Of a stretch of 64,000 nucleotides of DNA, positions 1-7,747 are shown piece after piece (positions within the stretch are counted from its first letter, which is position 1; each line of letters opens with the position of its first letter). The notes beneath the pieces were generated by a model that worked only from the letters and a program-made list of their open reading frames with translations, did not search any database and had not been told where the DNA came from. The DNA is from Streptomyces sp. H27-C3 (GTDB taxonomy: Bacteria; Actinomycetota; Actinomycetes; Streptomycetales; Streptomycetaceae): positions 1-64,000 of the forward strand of contig NZ_JASITA010000040.1 in NCBI RefSeq assembly GCF_030063415.1, in the 5' to 3' direction. The position numbers were made by a program, and so were the translations under genes.

Positions 1-44
1 CTCGACGGCCAGGACCTACCTCCCACCGCGTCCGTCGTCCCCAT

Positions 45-117
45 GGGGAATTACGTGACCGCGGGGGTGGGGAATTACGTGACGCAGAACCCGCCCAACC
101 TGGGGAATTTCATGATC
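45..117. repeat. IS21-like terminal direct repeats (IS remnant)
   Basis: The 15-mer GGGGAATTACGTGAC occurs at 45-59 and 69-83, and a diverged copy, GGGGAATTTCATGATC, at 102-117. Several short direct repeats near each end are a known trait of IS21-family elements, and this motif resembles ends I associate with Streptomyces IS21-like elements. The reading frame 1-138 is open across the repeats and could be the tail of a transposition gene, but I cannot identify it. The repeats abut a collapsed gene, which fits IS-mediated deletion. Confidence 0.45.
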
Positions 118-134
118 GCTCACAGGGGACGCTG

Positions 135-555
135 GTGACCGACCTGAAGCTGTTCCGGCTGGATGCAGATGGCCAGGACGTCGAGCTGCGGGGTTCGACT
201 GTGGCGCTGGAGGTGCAACTGCAGCGGCGGGTCGAGGCCGGCCTGGAGGCGATGCTCGGCATCCGGTTCCTGGCGTCGGAGTACCCGACCGGTCCGTGGC
301 ACCGGGGCCGGATCGACACCCTCGGGCTACCGGCGGCTGGTGAACGTGGCGTCGGTGATCTTCCGTCCGAAGCACGAGGCGATCCTGGTCTATCTCAGAC
401 TTGACCCGGACACGGTCGAGTTGGAGGAGGGCTTCTCCCGGGACATGCGAGGTATCGGGCATCTCGGGACCGGGGACCTGGAGGTGCGCCTCGCCTCGGC
501 GGCCGACCTGGAGAAGGCGGCGCCGTTGATCCGCCGGGCGTTCGAGGCGGCCTGA
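135..555 (+). pseudogene. collapsed DUF5655-type protein gene (N- and C-terminal ends only)
   Basis: Two reading frames join around 325-345. The first (from GTG 135) gives an N-terminus (MTDLKLFRLD, then HRGRIDTLGL) typical of Streptomyces proteins with a nuclease-like N-domain and a DUF5655 C-terminus. The second frame gives the usual C-terminus (YRRLVNVASV, then GHLGTGDLEV and LIRRAFEAA). The middle, roughly 200 residues in intact relatives, is missing and the join is out of frame. I read this as an internal deletion that left a dead gene. It lies directly beside IS21-like end repeats, a plausible cause. Family assignment is from memory of the conserved ends. Confidence 0.7.
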
Positions 556-564
556 CGCAAGCGG

Positions 565-608
565 AAGGGCGGCTGGCGCATCGGTTACTCGATGCGCCAG
601 CCGCCCTT
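565..608. terminator. bidirectional hairpin terminator
   Basis: A perfect 19-bp inverted repeat (565-583 with 590-608) with a 6-nt loop and A/T at the stem ends. It sits between the end of the + strand pseudogene and the end of the convergent - strand methyltransferase, so it can serve both directions. Confidence 0.8.
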
Positions 609-651
609 TGGCGTCTGCGGTCCGTGGGCCCCGGGCTCTCCGCTCTCATGA

Positions 652-1398
652 TCACTCCTCCGGTCCGGCCAGGACGAAGTCGTCCTGCGTCAGCTCCGCG
701 CGGAGCCGCTGCTCTGCCACGTCGGCGTAGTGCGAGGACAGCTCGACCCCTACGAACCGGCGTCCCTCGCGGAGGGCTGCGATCCCCGTGGAGCCGCTGC
801 CGGTGAAGGGATCGAGGACGGTCCCGCCCTCGGGGCAGATCTGCACGAGCTGCTGCATGATCTCGACCGGCTTCTGGGTGATGTGCACCCGGTCCTTGCG
901 CGGCTGGGAGGCGATGAAGTGGCCTGGCAGGTACAGGTCCCGGTCCTTCGCCAGGCTGCCCTTGACACCCCAGGTGATGAACTCGGCCGACTGCTTGAAC
1001 CCGCCCTTGCGAGGCCGGCTGGCGGGCTTGATCCACGGGATTGTGCCGCTCCAGGTCCAGCCCGCCATCTGCAGGGCGTCGGACGTGGTCGGCTCCTGGC
1101 GCCAGTCCGAGAAGACGATGGCCACCGAGCGCTCGGTGGAAGCCCGGTACGCCTCGGTGAGCAGGGCGGTCAGCCAGCTCCGATAGCTCCTCTGGTCGCG
1201 GTTCTCTCCGGGGAAGTTCTGCAGGTCGTGCGCACTGTTGCTGGTGACGTACTTGGCTCGCGCGGTGCGACCGGTGCGGTCCGAGCTGGTACGCCCGCCG
1301 GAGTTGTACGGGGGGTCGGTGATGACGGCGTTGACGCTTTCGTCCGGGAGGGTCTTGAGCACGGTGAGGGCGTCGCCTCGGTGCAGCGTGTAGCTCAT
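652..1398 (-). CDS. site-specific DNA methyltransferase, beta-class N6-Ade/N4-Cyt type
   Basis: A 248-residue amino-methyltransferase that would transfer a methyl group from S-adenosylmethionine to adenine N6 or cytosine N4 in DNA. The catalytic motif DPPYNSGG is at about residues 28-35 and the SAM-binding motif LDPFTGSGSTG lies near the C-terminus (about 196-206), the order of the beta class. No restriction endonuclease gene is adjacent, so it looks like an orphan methylase that could protect the element's DNA or mark it for regulation. It points away from the conjugation genes and has a 500-bp upstream region of its own. Target sequence cannot be read from the protein. Confidence 0.85.
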   Translation of the reverse strand: MSYTLHRGDALTVLKTLPDESVNAVITDPPYNSGGRTSSDRTGRTARAKYVTSNSAHDLQNFPGENRDQRSYRSWLTALLTEAYRASTERSVAIVFSDWRQEPTTSDALQMAGWTWSGTIPWIKPASRPRKGGFKQSAEFITWGVKGSLAKDRDLYLPGHFIASQPRKDRVHITQKPVEIMQQLVQICPEGGTVLDPFTGSGSTGIAALREGRRFVGVELSSHYADVAEQRLRAELTQDDFVLAGPEE

Positions 1399-1894
1399 GT
1401 GCGGGGCCTCTTCTCAAAGCATGGCGGGACTGGACCCGCTCCGGACGTCGCTCAACAGCGGTCGTTTCGAGCGGGGTTGCGCCGGAGGTTAATCGCGAAT
1501 TCCGGCCGCACCTAACGAGCCGTGTCTCTGTCCCGGGCCGAGTTCAGGGGCCGTTTGGCGCGGCCGGATTCCCGGTCTACTGTCTCGCCATGTCACCGGA
1601 GCAGAGCAGCACTCCACCCCGGTTGACCTGTGCTTATCCGTGCTACCTCGTCCAAATGAGAAGCACGACAAGCCCGTTAGGCCCTCGTCCGAGCAGCCGT
1701 GAGGAGATCCGGTGTACCGCCTGAGATTACGAGCGCGGCTGGCTGCCGCGCATGACCTGAGACTGGCGTCCGGGAGCTACCAACTCCTGTGATCCGAGCT
1801 CGCCCTGAGAGGCGGATTCACATCGGCGCGGTGCCGGCGGCTTTGCACGAGAAGTCGGCACCGCGCCTCCTACGAACCACGAGGAGCCGCTGCG
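1399..1894. other. intergenic region upstream of the conjugation operon
   Basis: About 500 bp between divergent genes with no convincing gene. It must hold the promoters for the - strand methyltransferase and the + strand T4SS operon. At 1551-1570 there is, in reverse orientation, a partial match to the GGCCGCGCCAAA-type motif that recurs upstream of other genes of the element (10.49, 13.18 and 20.74 kb). Confidence 0.4.
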
Positions 1895-1975
1895 ATGCAG
1901 CATGCCCTGACACCCCCGCGCCCCGACCCAGCACCGCTGTCCGGCTGGCACCGACGTACCGGTGAGCGGCGATGA
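1895..1975 (+). CDS. 26-residue leader ORF coupled to the NlpC/P60 gene
   Basis: A short ORF with a strong ribosome binding site (GAGGAG, about 9 nt upstream) starts ATG at 1895 and stops at 1973-1975, overlapping the ATG of the next gene in an ATGA junction. The peptide starts MQHALTPPRPDP and is Pro/Arg-rich. The next gene's own ribosome binding site lies inside this ORF and is weak, so translation of the first T4SS gene probably depends on this leader by coupling. Whether the peptide does anything itself is unknown. Confidence 0.5.
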   Translation: MQHALTPPRPDPAPLSGWHRRTGERR

Positions 1976-3117
1976 AGAAGACCACCGGAGCCGTCGTCGG
2001 TCTCTTCGCATCCGGCCCGCTGCTGCTGGCCGTTCCCATCCTCGCCATCGGTGCCGGTACGGCTTCGGCCTCCTGCTCGACCGGCGGTGCACAGTCTGTG
2101 GATACCGCAGCCGTTGCCTCACAGGTGAAGGCCATCCTGGACGGCGGCTACAAGGGCGGCGTCTCCGTGCCGGGTCTGGACGATCCAGCCGACCAGGTAC
2201 CCAACGCCAAGAAGATCCAGGCGACCGGCGTCGCGATGAACATTCCGGCCCGGGGGCAGGTCGTGGCCCTGGCAACCGCTCTCCAGGAGAGCGGCCTGCG
2301 GAACTTGACCTACGGCGACCGCGACTCGCTGGGACTGTTCCAGCAGCGACCGTCACAGGGATGGGGCACGGCGAACGAGATCCTCGATCCGGTGCACTCC
2401 TCGACCAAGTTCTACGAGGGGCTGCGGAAGGTCTCAGGCTGGCAGTCCCTGTCCATCACACAGGCGGCCCAGGCAGTGCAGCGGTCAGGCTTCCCGGAGG
2501 CGTACGCCAAGTGGGAGCCGCTGGCCACCGCCCTGCAGAAGGCCATCGAGCCCCTGCTGTCCAAGGCCGGCGGCGCGTCGCCGAGCCCCTCTTCGTCTGG
2601 ATCTGCTGGCGCCGACGCCCCTTCCTCCACGACCGCGGGCGGTTGTACGACCGGCGGCGACGGAACCGACTTCGGAACCATCCCGGCGGGCGCGGTGCCG
2701 GCCGGATACAAGATCCCGGCCGATGCTCCGCCGAAGGTCCAGACAGCTATCCGCTGGGCCCTCGGCCAGCTCGACACGGCGTATCAGTGGGGCGGGAGCT
2801 GTACGGACTCCCACGGGCCCGACCCCATGGGCCGGTGTGACTGCTCCTCGCTGATGCAGCAGGCGTACAAGGCAGCGGGGCTCTCCCTGTCCCGGACGAC
2901 GTACACGCAGGTCAAAGAGGGTAAATCGGCTTCGGTCGACGCTCTCCAGCCCGGCGACCTTCTCTTCACCGAAGGAACGGCCGCTGTCCCGGAGCACGTC
3001 GGCATGTTCATCGGACAGGGGCTGATCATCAACGCCCCGCATACCGGTGACGTGGTCCGCATCGCGACTCTCGCGTCCTGGAAATCGCAGATTCTCGCAG
3101 CCCGCCGAGTCGTCTGA
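1972..3117 (+). CDS. secreted lytic transglycosylase / NlpC-P60 hydrolase of the T4SS (VirB1-like)
   Basis: A 381-residue wall hydrolase that would open peptidoglycan for the conjugation channel. A signal peptide ends at about residue 33 (ASA|S). An N-terminal lysozyme/transglycosylase-like region has the likely catalytic Glu106 in ALQESGLRN and a GLFQQRPSQGWG segment (121-132). A Ser/Pro/Thr linker (about 200-230) leads to an NlpC/P60 endopeptidase domain (255-381) with Cys291 in CDCSSL, His342 in PEHVGMFIG and His357. The two-activity layout is typical of hydrolases in Gram-positive conjugation systems. First structural gene of the operon, translationally coupled to the leader ORF at 1895. 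Confidence 0.9.
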   Translation: MKKTTGAVVGLFASGPLLLAVPILAIGAGTASASCSTGGAQSVDTAAVASQVKAILDGGYKGGVSVPGLDDPADQVPNAKKIQATGVAMNIPARGQVVALATALQESGLRNLTYGDRDSLGLFQQRPSQGWGTANEILDPVHSSTKFYEGLRKVSGWQSLSITQAAQAVQRSGFPEAYAKWEPLATALQKAIEPLLSKAGGASPSPSSSGSAGADAPSSTTAGGCTTGGDGTDFGTIPAGAVPAGYKIPADAPPKVQTAIRWALGQLDTAYQWGGSCTDSHGPDPMGRCDCSSLMQQAYKAAGLSLSRTTYTQVKEGKSASVDALQPGDLLFTEGTAAVPEHVGMFIGQGLIINAPHTGDVVRIATLASWKSQILAARRVV

Positions 3118-3205
3118 CCGGCGCTTCTCCCCTCCCCCTTCCTTCTCGCACCGCCGCTCCGTCCGCTCGGGCTTCGGCGTGCAATAAATCGAACTGGAGT
3201 TCGTA

Positions 3206-3514
3206 ATGTTTCTCACCGACAAGGTCATCCAGCTCGCCTACGACCCCGGGATCAAGCCGAACGAGGGCGGGCTGCCGGGCCTCGCCGTCCTCAAGCAGGT
3301 GATGGGTTCCCTCAACCTCTTCGGCATCATCGCGGTGGTCGGCGCGCTCGCCGTCAGCGCGGGCGTGTGGGCATGGGGCCATCACTCCGGCGGTCACCAG
3401 GCCGAGGCCAGCGGCAAGAAGGGTGTGTTGGTCAGTGCTGGCGCGGCCCTTCTGCTGGGCGCCGCAAACGGTGTAGTTGCGTTCTTCAGCACGCTGGGGA
3501 CGCAGGTCCACTGA
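3206..3514 (+). CDS. small two-TM protein, VirB2/pilin-like (DUF6112-like)
   Basis: A 102-residue protein with an N-terminal amphipathic stretch and two hydrophobic segments (about 36-58 and 75-96) separated by a short polar loop rich in Gly/His/Lys. Size, topology and place between the wall hydrolase and a VirB8-like protein match the VirB2/TrbC-type subunits of Gram-positive T4SS, and the sequence recalls the DUF6112 family. GGAG-like ribosome binding site about 9 nt upstream of the ATG; its stop overlaps the next start in ATGA. The function is inferred from context. Confidence 0.7.
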   Translation: MFLTDKVIQLAYDPGIKPNEGGLPGLAVLKQVMGSLNLFGIIAVVGALAVSAGVWAWGHHSGGHQAEASGKKGVLVSAGAALLLGAANGVVAFFSTLGTQVH

Positions 3515-4203
3515 TGCCTTCTCGTTCCTCGAACCCCGGCGGCGCATCTCGCGTGCGCCGCCGGGCGCTGCTCGGCACTGCCGTTCTGGTGGTGCTCGTC
3601 GCCCTCGCCGGCCTGGCCGCCTACCTCACCCGTGATGGCAGGGGCTCCTCCAACGCTGAAGCCCCGCCCGCGAGTTCGCCATCCCCTTCCTCGTCGGCCG
3701 CTTCGCCGTCCGGGCCGCCCTCGCCGAGGTCACGTCCCCACTCCCTCCCGGCTCCTCCGGACACCCACGATCCGATCGCGTTCGGGAAGGCAGCCGCCGA
3801 AGTGCTGTGGTCGTACGACACCCGCGCGTACTCCCAGGCAGAGCTGCTGACCGCCCTGCACCGGTGGCTGACCACCGAGACCAAGTACGCCGACCCGGCC
3901 TCGGTCGACAAGGCCGTCCCCTCGCCCGTGCTGTGGAAGGAGATGGCCGCCAACGGCCAGTTCGCCACCGCCAAGGTGCACGAGGGGCACTTCCCGAATG
4001 CCTTCACCCGGGCCCTTCAGGAGGATCCCGGCGCGATCACCCAGGCATACGTCTACGCCGTCACGGTCTCCGGCAAGCAGTCGATCGCCTGGAAGGGCTC
4101 GCCCGCCGGCGGAGCGGAGAGCCGTTCCACCACCCTCGCGGTCCAGTGCCGGCCCGACCACCCCTGCGCCTTGGTCGGCGTCATGCCGTCCGTCGCTCCC
4201 TGA
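3514..4203 (+). CDS. single-TM T4SS protein, VirB8/TcpC-like
   Basis: A 229-residue bitopic protein. A short Arg-rich cytoplasmic N-terminus is followed by one TM helix (about 16-35), then a long Ser/Pro linker (about 40-80) and an extracytoplasmic domain of about 140 residues. That layout is shared by VirB8 and TcpC scaffold proteins, whose outer domain has an NTF2-like fold. I do not see a diagnostic motif, so the assignment rests on topology and position. The start is the ATG overlapping the previous stop; longer readings upstream would overlap the pilin-like gene. Confidence 0.6.
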   Translation: MPSRSSNPGGASRVRRRALLGTAVLVVLVALAGLAAYLTRDGRGSSNAEAPPASSPSPSSSAASPSGPPSPRSRPHSLPAPPDTHDPIAFGKAAAEVLWSYDTRAYSQAELLTALHRWLTTETKYADPASVDKAVPSPVLWKEMAANGQFATAKVHEGHFPNAFTRALQEDPGAITQAYVYAVTVSGKQSIAWKGSPAGGAESRSTTLAVQCRPDHPCALVGVMPSVAP

Positions 4204-4230
4204 CCACCAACCCAGAAAGGAGGTATCGCC

Positions 4231-5619
4231 ATGGGAGTCTGCGACTTTCCGCTGATGGACAAGGTGTGCGGTGCTGTTGACTTCGCCACCAACCCCGCCG
4301 GGGCCGTCACCGACGGCATCGGAGCATGGATCGCGAAGTCGGCGGGTGAGTTGGCCGCCAGCGCTGCGGATCTCGCCGCGAAGGCCGTCAACGCGACCAC
4401 CGCCATCGATCTCAACGCCACATGGTTCCGGGACAACTACGAACTGCTGCTACCCATCGGGCTCGCGTTGACCGTCGGCACGTTCTGCATCCAGTTGATG
4501 TTCGCGGCCTGGCGGCGGGACGAACGGGCCCTGGCTCAAGCAGCCATCGGCACTATGACCGGCATTCTCTTCAGCTTCTGCGCCATCGCCTTCACGACCG
4601 TGGCCATCACCGTGGTCGACGCTCTGTCGGACGGCCTGTTCAAAGCAGCCAACAGCTCAGTCGATGACGCGATCCGCCGTGTGGTGAAGGTCAACGAACT
4701 GGGGGCGATGTACGGCCTCGGCTGGGGAGTCCCAGCCCTGGTCGCCATAGGATGCGCAATCGGCGCGTTCATGTACTGGGGCGTCATGGTCGCCCGCAAG
4801 GTCGGCGTCCTGGTGCTGGTCGCTCTCGCCGTCTTCGCCGGAGCCGGAGGGGGCTGGGAGGTCGCCAAGCGGTGGCGACGCGGCTGGATCGAGGCCACCG
4901 CCACCCTGGTCGTCTCGAAACTCCTGATGACCGTCGTCTTCCTCATCGGCGTCTCAGCGATGGGCAAGTCGGACGCCCACGACGGCATGGCCGCGCTGTC
5001 CGACGCGATGGCAGGCATCGTGGTGATGGTGCTGGTCCTGCTGTGCCCGTACGCCACCTACAAGTTCGTCCACTGGGCCAGCGACGGCGGTGGCCACGAC
5101 GACCTGCACCGCACCGGCGTCGCCGGCATGGCGGTCGCTGCGGGGGCTGCCAAGACCGCGGGCAGCCTGGCGATGCAGGCCAGCACAGGCAGCCCTGCAC
5201 CGCAGGGGCCGAGCCAGGTCCCCGGCACCGGCGCCGGCGGCGTCGCCTCCGGCATCAGCCCCTCCGGCGGCACCCTCAGCAAGGAGGGCATCGACTCCGG
5301 ACCGCCCAAGCCGCAGACCAGCTTCCGGTACGGCGAAGACCCGAACGCCTCCGGCGACAAGGGCCAGGCACTGATCCAGCGCCCCGGTATCCCGCCGCTC
5401 ATCACCCGAGGCGGCGAGGGCGAATCGGAAGGTTCCGAAGGAGACTCCGCAGGCGGCCAGTTCGCTGCCCCTTCTGCTGCTGGCAGCAGCATGACCCGAG
5501 CTGGTGCCGCACCGCCCGCCGACCCTTCACCGCCGCCGTCCTCCACGGGACCAGCGGCAACCGGTTCGCCGACGCCGACGAACTGGGTGTATCCCAGCCA
5601 GCCGCCGTCGGGTTCCTGA
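4231..5619 (+). CDS. polytopic T4SS membrane protein, VirB6/TrbL-like
   Basis: A 462-residue protein with about six to seven membrane segments between residues 60 and 285, followed by a soluble, low-complexity Ser/Pro/Gly/Thr tail of about 170 residues. It has an excellent ribosome binding site (AAAGGAGG, 9 nt before ATG). It would form the inner-membrane channel of the secretion system. Its tail does not have the AAxxRS/RxR pattern found in later proteins. A strong hairpin follows at 5631-5662. Confidence 0.75.
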   Translation: MGVCDFPLMDKVCGAVDFATNPAGAVTDGIGAWIAKSAGELAASAADLAAKAVNATTAIDLNATWFRDNYELLLPIGLALTVGTFCIQLMFAAWRRDERALAQAAIGTMTGILFSFCAIAFTTVAITVVDALSDGLFKAANSSVDDAIRRVVKVNELGAMYGLGWGVPALVAIGCAIGAFMYWGVMVARKVGVLVLVALAVFAGAGGGWEVAKRWRRGWIEATATLVVSKLLMTVVFLIGVSAMGKSDAHDGMAALSDAMAGIVVMVLVLLCPYATYKFVHWASDGGGHDDLHRTGVAGMAVAAGAAKTAGSLAMQASTGSPAPQGPSQVPGTGAGGVASGISPSGGTLSKEGIDSGPPKPQTSFRYGEDPNASGDKGQALIQRPGIPPLITRGGEGESEGSEGDSAGGQFAAPSAAGSSMTRAGAAPPADPSPPPSSTGPAATGSPTPTNWVYPSQPPSGS

Positions 5620-5630
5620 CCCCTCACATC

Positions 5631-5662
5631 CGGGGGCGGGCTGCACCCGCAGCCCGCCCCCG
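5631..5662 (+). terminator. hairpin between T4SS genes (attenuator or partial terminator)
   Basis: Perfect 13-bp GC-rich stem (5631-5643 with 5650-5662), 6-nt loop, 12 bp after the VirB6-like stop. The operon clearly continues, so it may lower downstream transcription or stabilise the upstream message. It precedes the short conserved ORF at 5701, an arrangement that would suit attenuation. Confidence 0.5.
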
Positions 5663-5700
5663 AGCCCCGCACCACCGATCACCAGAAACGGACCCCTGCC

Positions 5701-5736
5701 ATGACCTCCAGAAGAGCGCCGCGCGCCCCGCCTCCG
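5701..5736 (+). other. conserved leader peptide start MTSRRAPRAPPP (copy 1)
   Basis: Twelve codons from ATG 5701 encode MTSRRAPRAPPP. The same peptide is encoded at 15646-15681, in front of the coupling protein. Four of the twelve codons differ between the copies (TCC/AGC, CGC/CGT, CCT/CCC, CCG/CCA) and all differences are silent, a sign of selection on the peptide. Codons 4 and 5 are tandem AGA, very rare in Streptomyces. The frame differs from that of the gene starting at 5762 and stays open to 6351, but only the start shows conservation. Confidence 0.5.
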
Positions 5737-5761
5737 CCCGCTCCCACCGTCTGGAACCACC

Positions 5762-7234
5762 ATGTCCGTCAAGCACCAGGCCGAAGCCACCACGGCCAGC
5801 GTCAAATTTCCGCACCGCTCCCGGCGCGGCATCCTGCTCGGCCTGACCGCCTCGCAACTGATCGTCGTCAGCCTGACCGGCCTTCTCCTGCTCGCCGTGA
5901 TCCTCACCCGCGGCGTGGTCGGCGCCCTCGAACTCATTCCGGTCTGGGCCGCCATCGCCCTCCTGGTCTTCGTCCGCTACCGAGGCCGCGCCCTGGCCGA
6001 CTGGGCTCCGATCGTCACCCGGTACGTTCTGCGCCGAATGCGGGGCCAGTTGGTCTGGCTCACCCGGCCTTCCCGCCGTCCGGTCCGCGAAGGGCTTCTC
6101 CACCTGCCCGGCACAGCGGCGAGCCTGCGTGTGGTCACCGCCCCCGACCGCCGATACGGCGCGGTCCACAACCCCCACACGGGCACCCTGACCGCCGTCG
6201 TCAAGGTTTCCTCCCACGCCTACGCGCTGCTCGACCCGGGCACCCAGAACGCCAACGTCAGCGGATGGGGACGCGCGCTGGCCGCGCTCGCCCGCACGGG
6301 CCAGGTCGCCCGTGTCCAGGTGATCGAGCGCACCGTCCCGGACTCGGGTGACGCGCTGCGCCGGTACTGGGAGGAGCACGGCCAGCCCCATGCCCCCGTG
6401 GCGGGTGCGATCTACAGCGAGCTGATCCAGAGCGCCGGCCCGGCGGCGGCACCGCACGAGGCGTACGTCGCGGTGTCCCTGGACGCCAGGGCCGCACGAC
6501 GTCTGATCAACCAGGCCGGTGGCGGCCTCACCGGGGCCTTCAGCGTTCTGGCACAACTGACCTCGACCTTCGATCAGGCAGCCCGAACCGCCGGCCTCAA
6601 CCCCACGGGCTGGCTCACCGCCCGCGAGATCGCGGCCGTCGTGCGCACCGCGTACGACCCCAAGGCCCTTGCGCCGCTCGACCGTTGGTCCGTCGCAGGA
6701 CGTCCCGAGGCTGAGCCCGCTGCTGCCGGTCCGGTCGTGGTCGTCGAGAAGTCGGACCACATCGTGACCGACTCGGCTGTCCACGCCACGTACTGGGTGG
6801 AGAACTGGCCCCGCACCGAAACGTCGGCGGGCTTCCTGCACCAGCTCCTGTTCACCGCCGGGGTCCGGCGCACGCTGTCGCTGTCGTACGAGCCGAAGGG
6901 ACTGGACGCCGCCCTGCGCGATGTCCAGCGCAAGAAGTCCAGTGTGATCGCGGATGCCGCCGAGCGAGCCCGACGGGGCCAGGTCGACTCCGAGGCCGAC
7001 TCGATCGAGTACCAGGACATCAAGTCCCGGGAGCGCCAGCTCATCGCGGGCCACGCGGATGTCGCCCTGACCGGCCTGTTGACCGTCTCGGCCGACACGG
7101 AGGAGGAACTCCGAACCGCCTGCGCCGTCGTCGAGACCGCGGCTGTCGGTGCCCAGCTCGACCTCCGCCCGCTCACCTGGCAGCAGGCCGAAGCGTTCAC
7201 CGTCGCCGCCATGCCGCTCGCCCTCGCCGCCTGA
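5762..7234 (+). CDS. SCO6880-family T4SS-associated protein
   Basis: A 490-residue protein with two adjacent TM helices near the N-terminus (about 24-75, PrgI/VirB3-like) and a large soluble part. It matches what I know of the SCO6880 family, which in actinobacteria always sits just before a VirB4-like ATPase; the pair may act together as a VirB3/VirB4 unit. Its ATG has no good ribosome binding site, which fits translational help from the leader ORF at 5701. Exact biochemical role unknown. Confidence 0.8.
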   Translation: MSVKHQAEATTASVKFPHRSRRGILLGLTASQLIVVSLTGLLLLAVILTRGVVGALELIPVWAAIALLVFVRYRGRALADWAPIVTRYVLRRMRGQLVWLTRPSRRPVREGLLHLPGTAASLRVVTAPDRRYGAVHNPHTGTLTAVVKVSSHAYALLDPGTQNANVSGWGRALAALARTGQVARVQVIERTVPDSGDALRRYWEEHGQPHAPVAGAIYSELIQSAGPAAAPHEAYVAVSLDARAARRLINQAGGGLTGAFSVLAQLTSTFDQAARTAGLNPTGWLTAREIAAVVRTAYDPKALAPLDRWSVAGRPEAEPAAAGPVVVVEKSDHIVTDSAVHATYWVENWPRTETSAGFLHQLLFTAGVRRTLSLSYEPKGLDAALRDVQRKKSSVIADAAERARRGQVDSEADSIEYQDIKSRERQLIAGHADVALTGLLTVSADTEEELRTACAVVETAAVGAQLDLRPLTWQQAEAFTVAAMPLALAA

Positions 7235-7268
7235 TGCCGGCCCTCCTTCCCCCCGAAAGAGCACCCCC

Positions 7269-7721
7269 ATGTCCCGCACCGCCAGCCCGACCGCGCAGGA
7301 CTTCGTGCCCTTCGCCACCGCAGCGATCGACTTCCACCGCGCGCTCAACATCCCCGGCGGCCCGCTCGTCACCACCCGCGCGGAGCTGAACGCCCTGCAC
7401 GCCCATCTCGTCTCGCTGCACGGCCTGCTCGATGCGCATGCCGCCCGCACCGGCCAGCTCGTGCCGGTCGAAGGCGACCAGCTCCGCGCCACCCGCACCC
7501 GGATCTGGCAGGCCGCCGACCACGTCCACGCCGCGTACCACGCAGCACCCCGCCCGGACTCCGGTGAGGTGCCCGAACGCGAGGCGTGCCAGGCGGGCCT
7601 GCCCGAGGGGGCGCCCGAGCTGACCATCTGCCAGCGCCACCAGCGCACCGCGCACCTGGTGCGCCGCCGCACTACCCCGGCCGACCTTCACTCGCCGTTC
7701 ACGGGTCTCGTCCGCCGCTGA
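7269..7721 (+). CDS. small conserved protein between T4SS genes (DUF6238-like)
   Basis: A 150-residue soluble protein, mostly helical, with a conserved-looking end (REACQAGLPEGAP, CQRHQ, ADLHSPFTGLVRR). It resembles small proteins (DUF6238 from memory) found between SCO6880-type and VirB4-type genes in other Streptomyces elements. Start ATG 7269 with an AAAGAG-like ribosome binding site. Function unknown; its constant place suggests a T4SS accessory or chaperone role, which is inference. Confidence 0.65.
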   Translation: MSRTASPTAQDFVPFATAAIDFHRALNIPGGPLVTTRAELNALHAHLVSLHGLLDAHAARTGQLVPVEGDQLRATRTRIWQAADHVHAAYHAAPRPDSGEVPEREACQAGLPEGAPELTICQRHQRTAHLVRRRTTPADLHSPFTGLVRR

Positions 7722-7747
7722 CCTGCTTCCCGTCTGGAGAAACGTTC

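Noticed and set aside
1727..2356. - strand frames in and after the 1.4-1.97 kb gap
   Set aside because: They overlap the signal-peptide part of the NlpC/P60 gene and have no ribosome binding site or protein-like composition.
5624..7672. A 682-codon - strand open frame opposite the SCO6880-type gene
   Set aside because: It is a mirror of a well-supported + strand gene. High-GC DNA keeps the antisense frame open; the product has no domain and biased composition.
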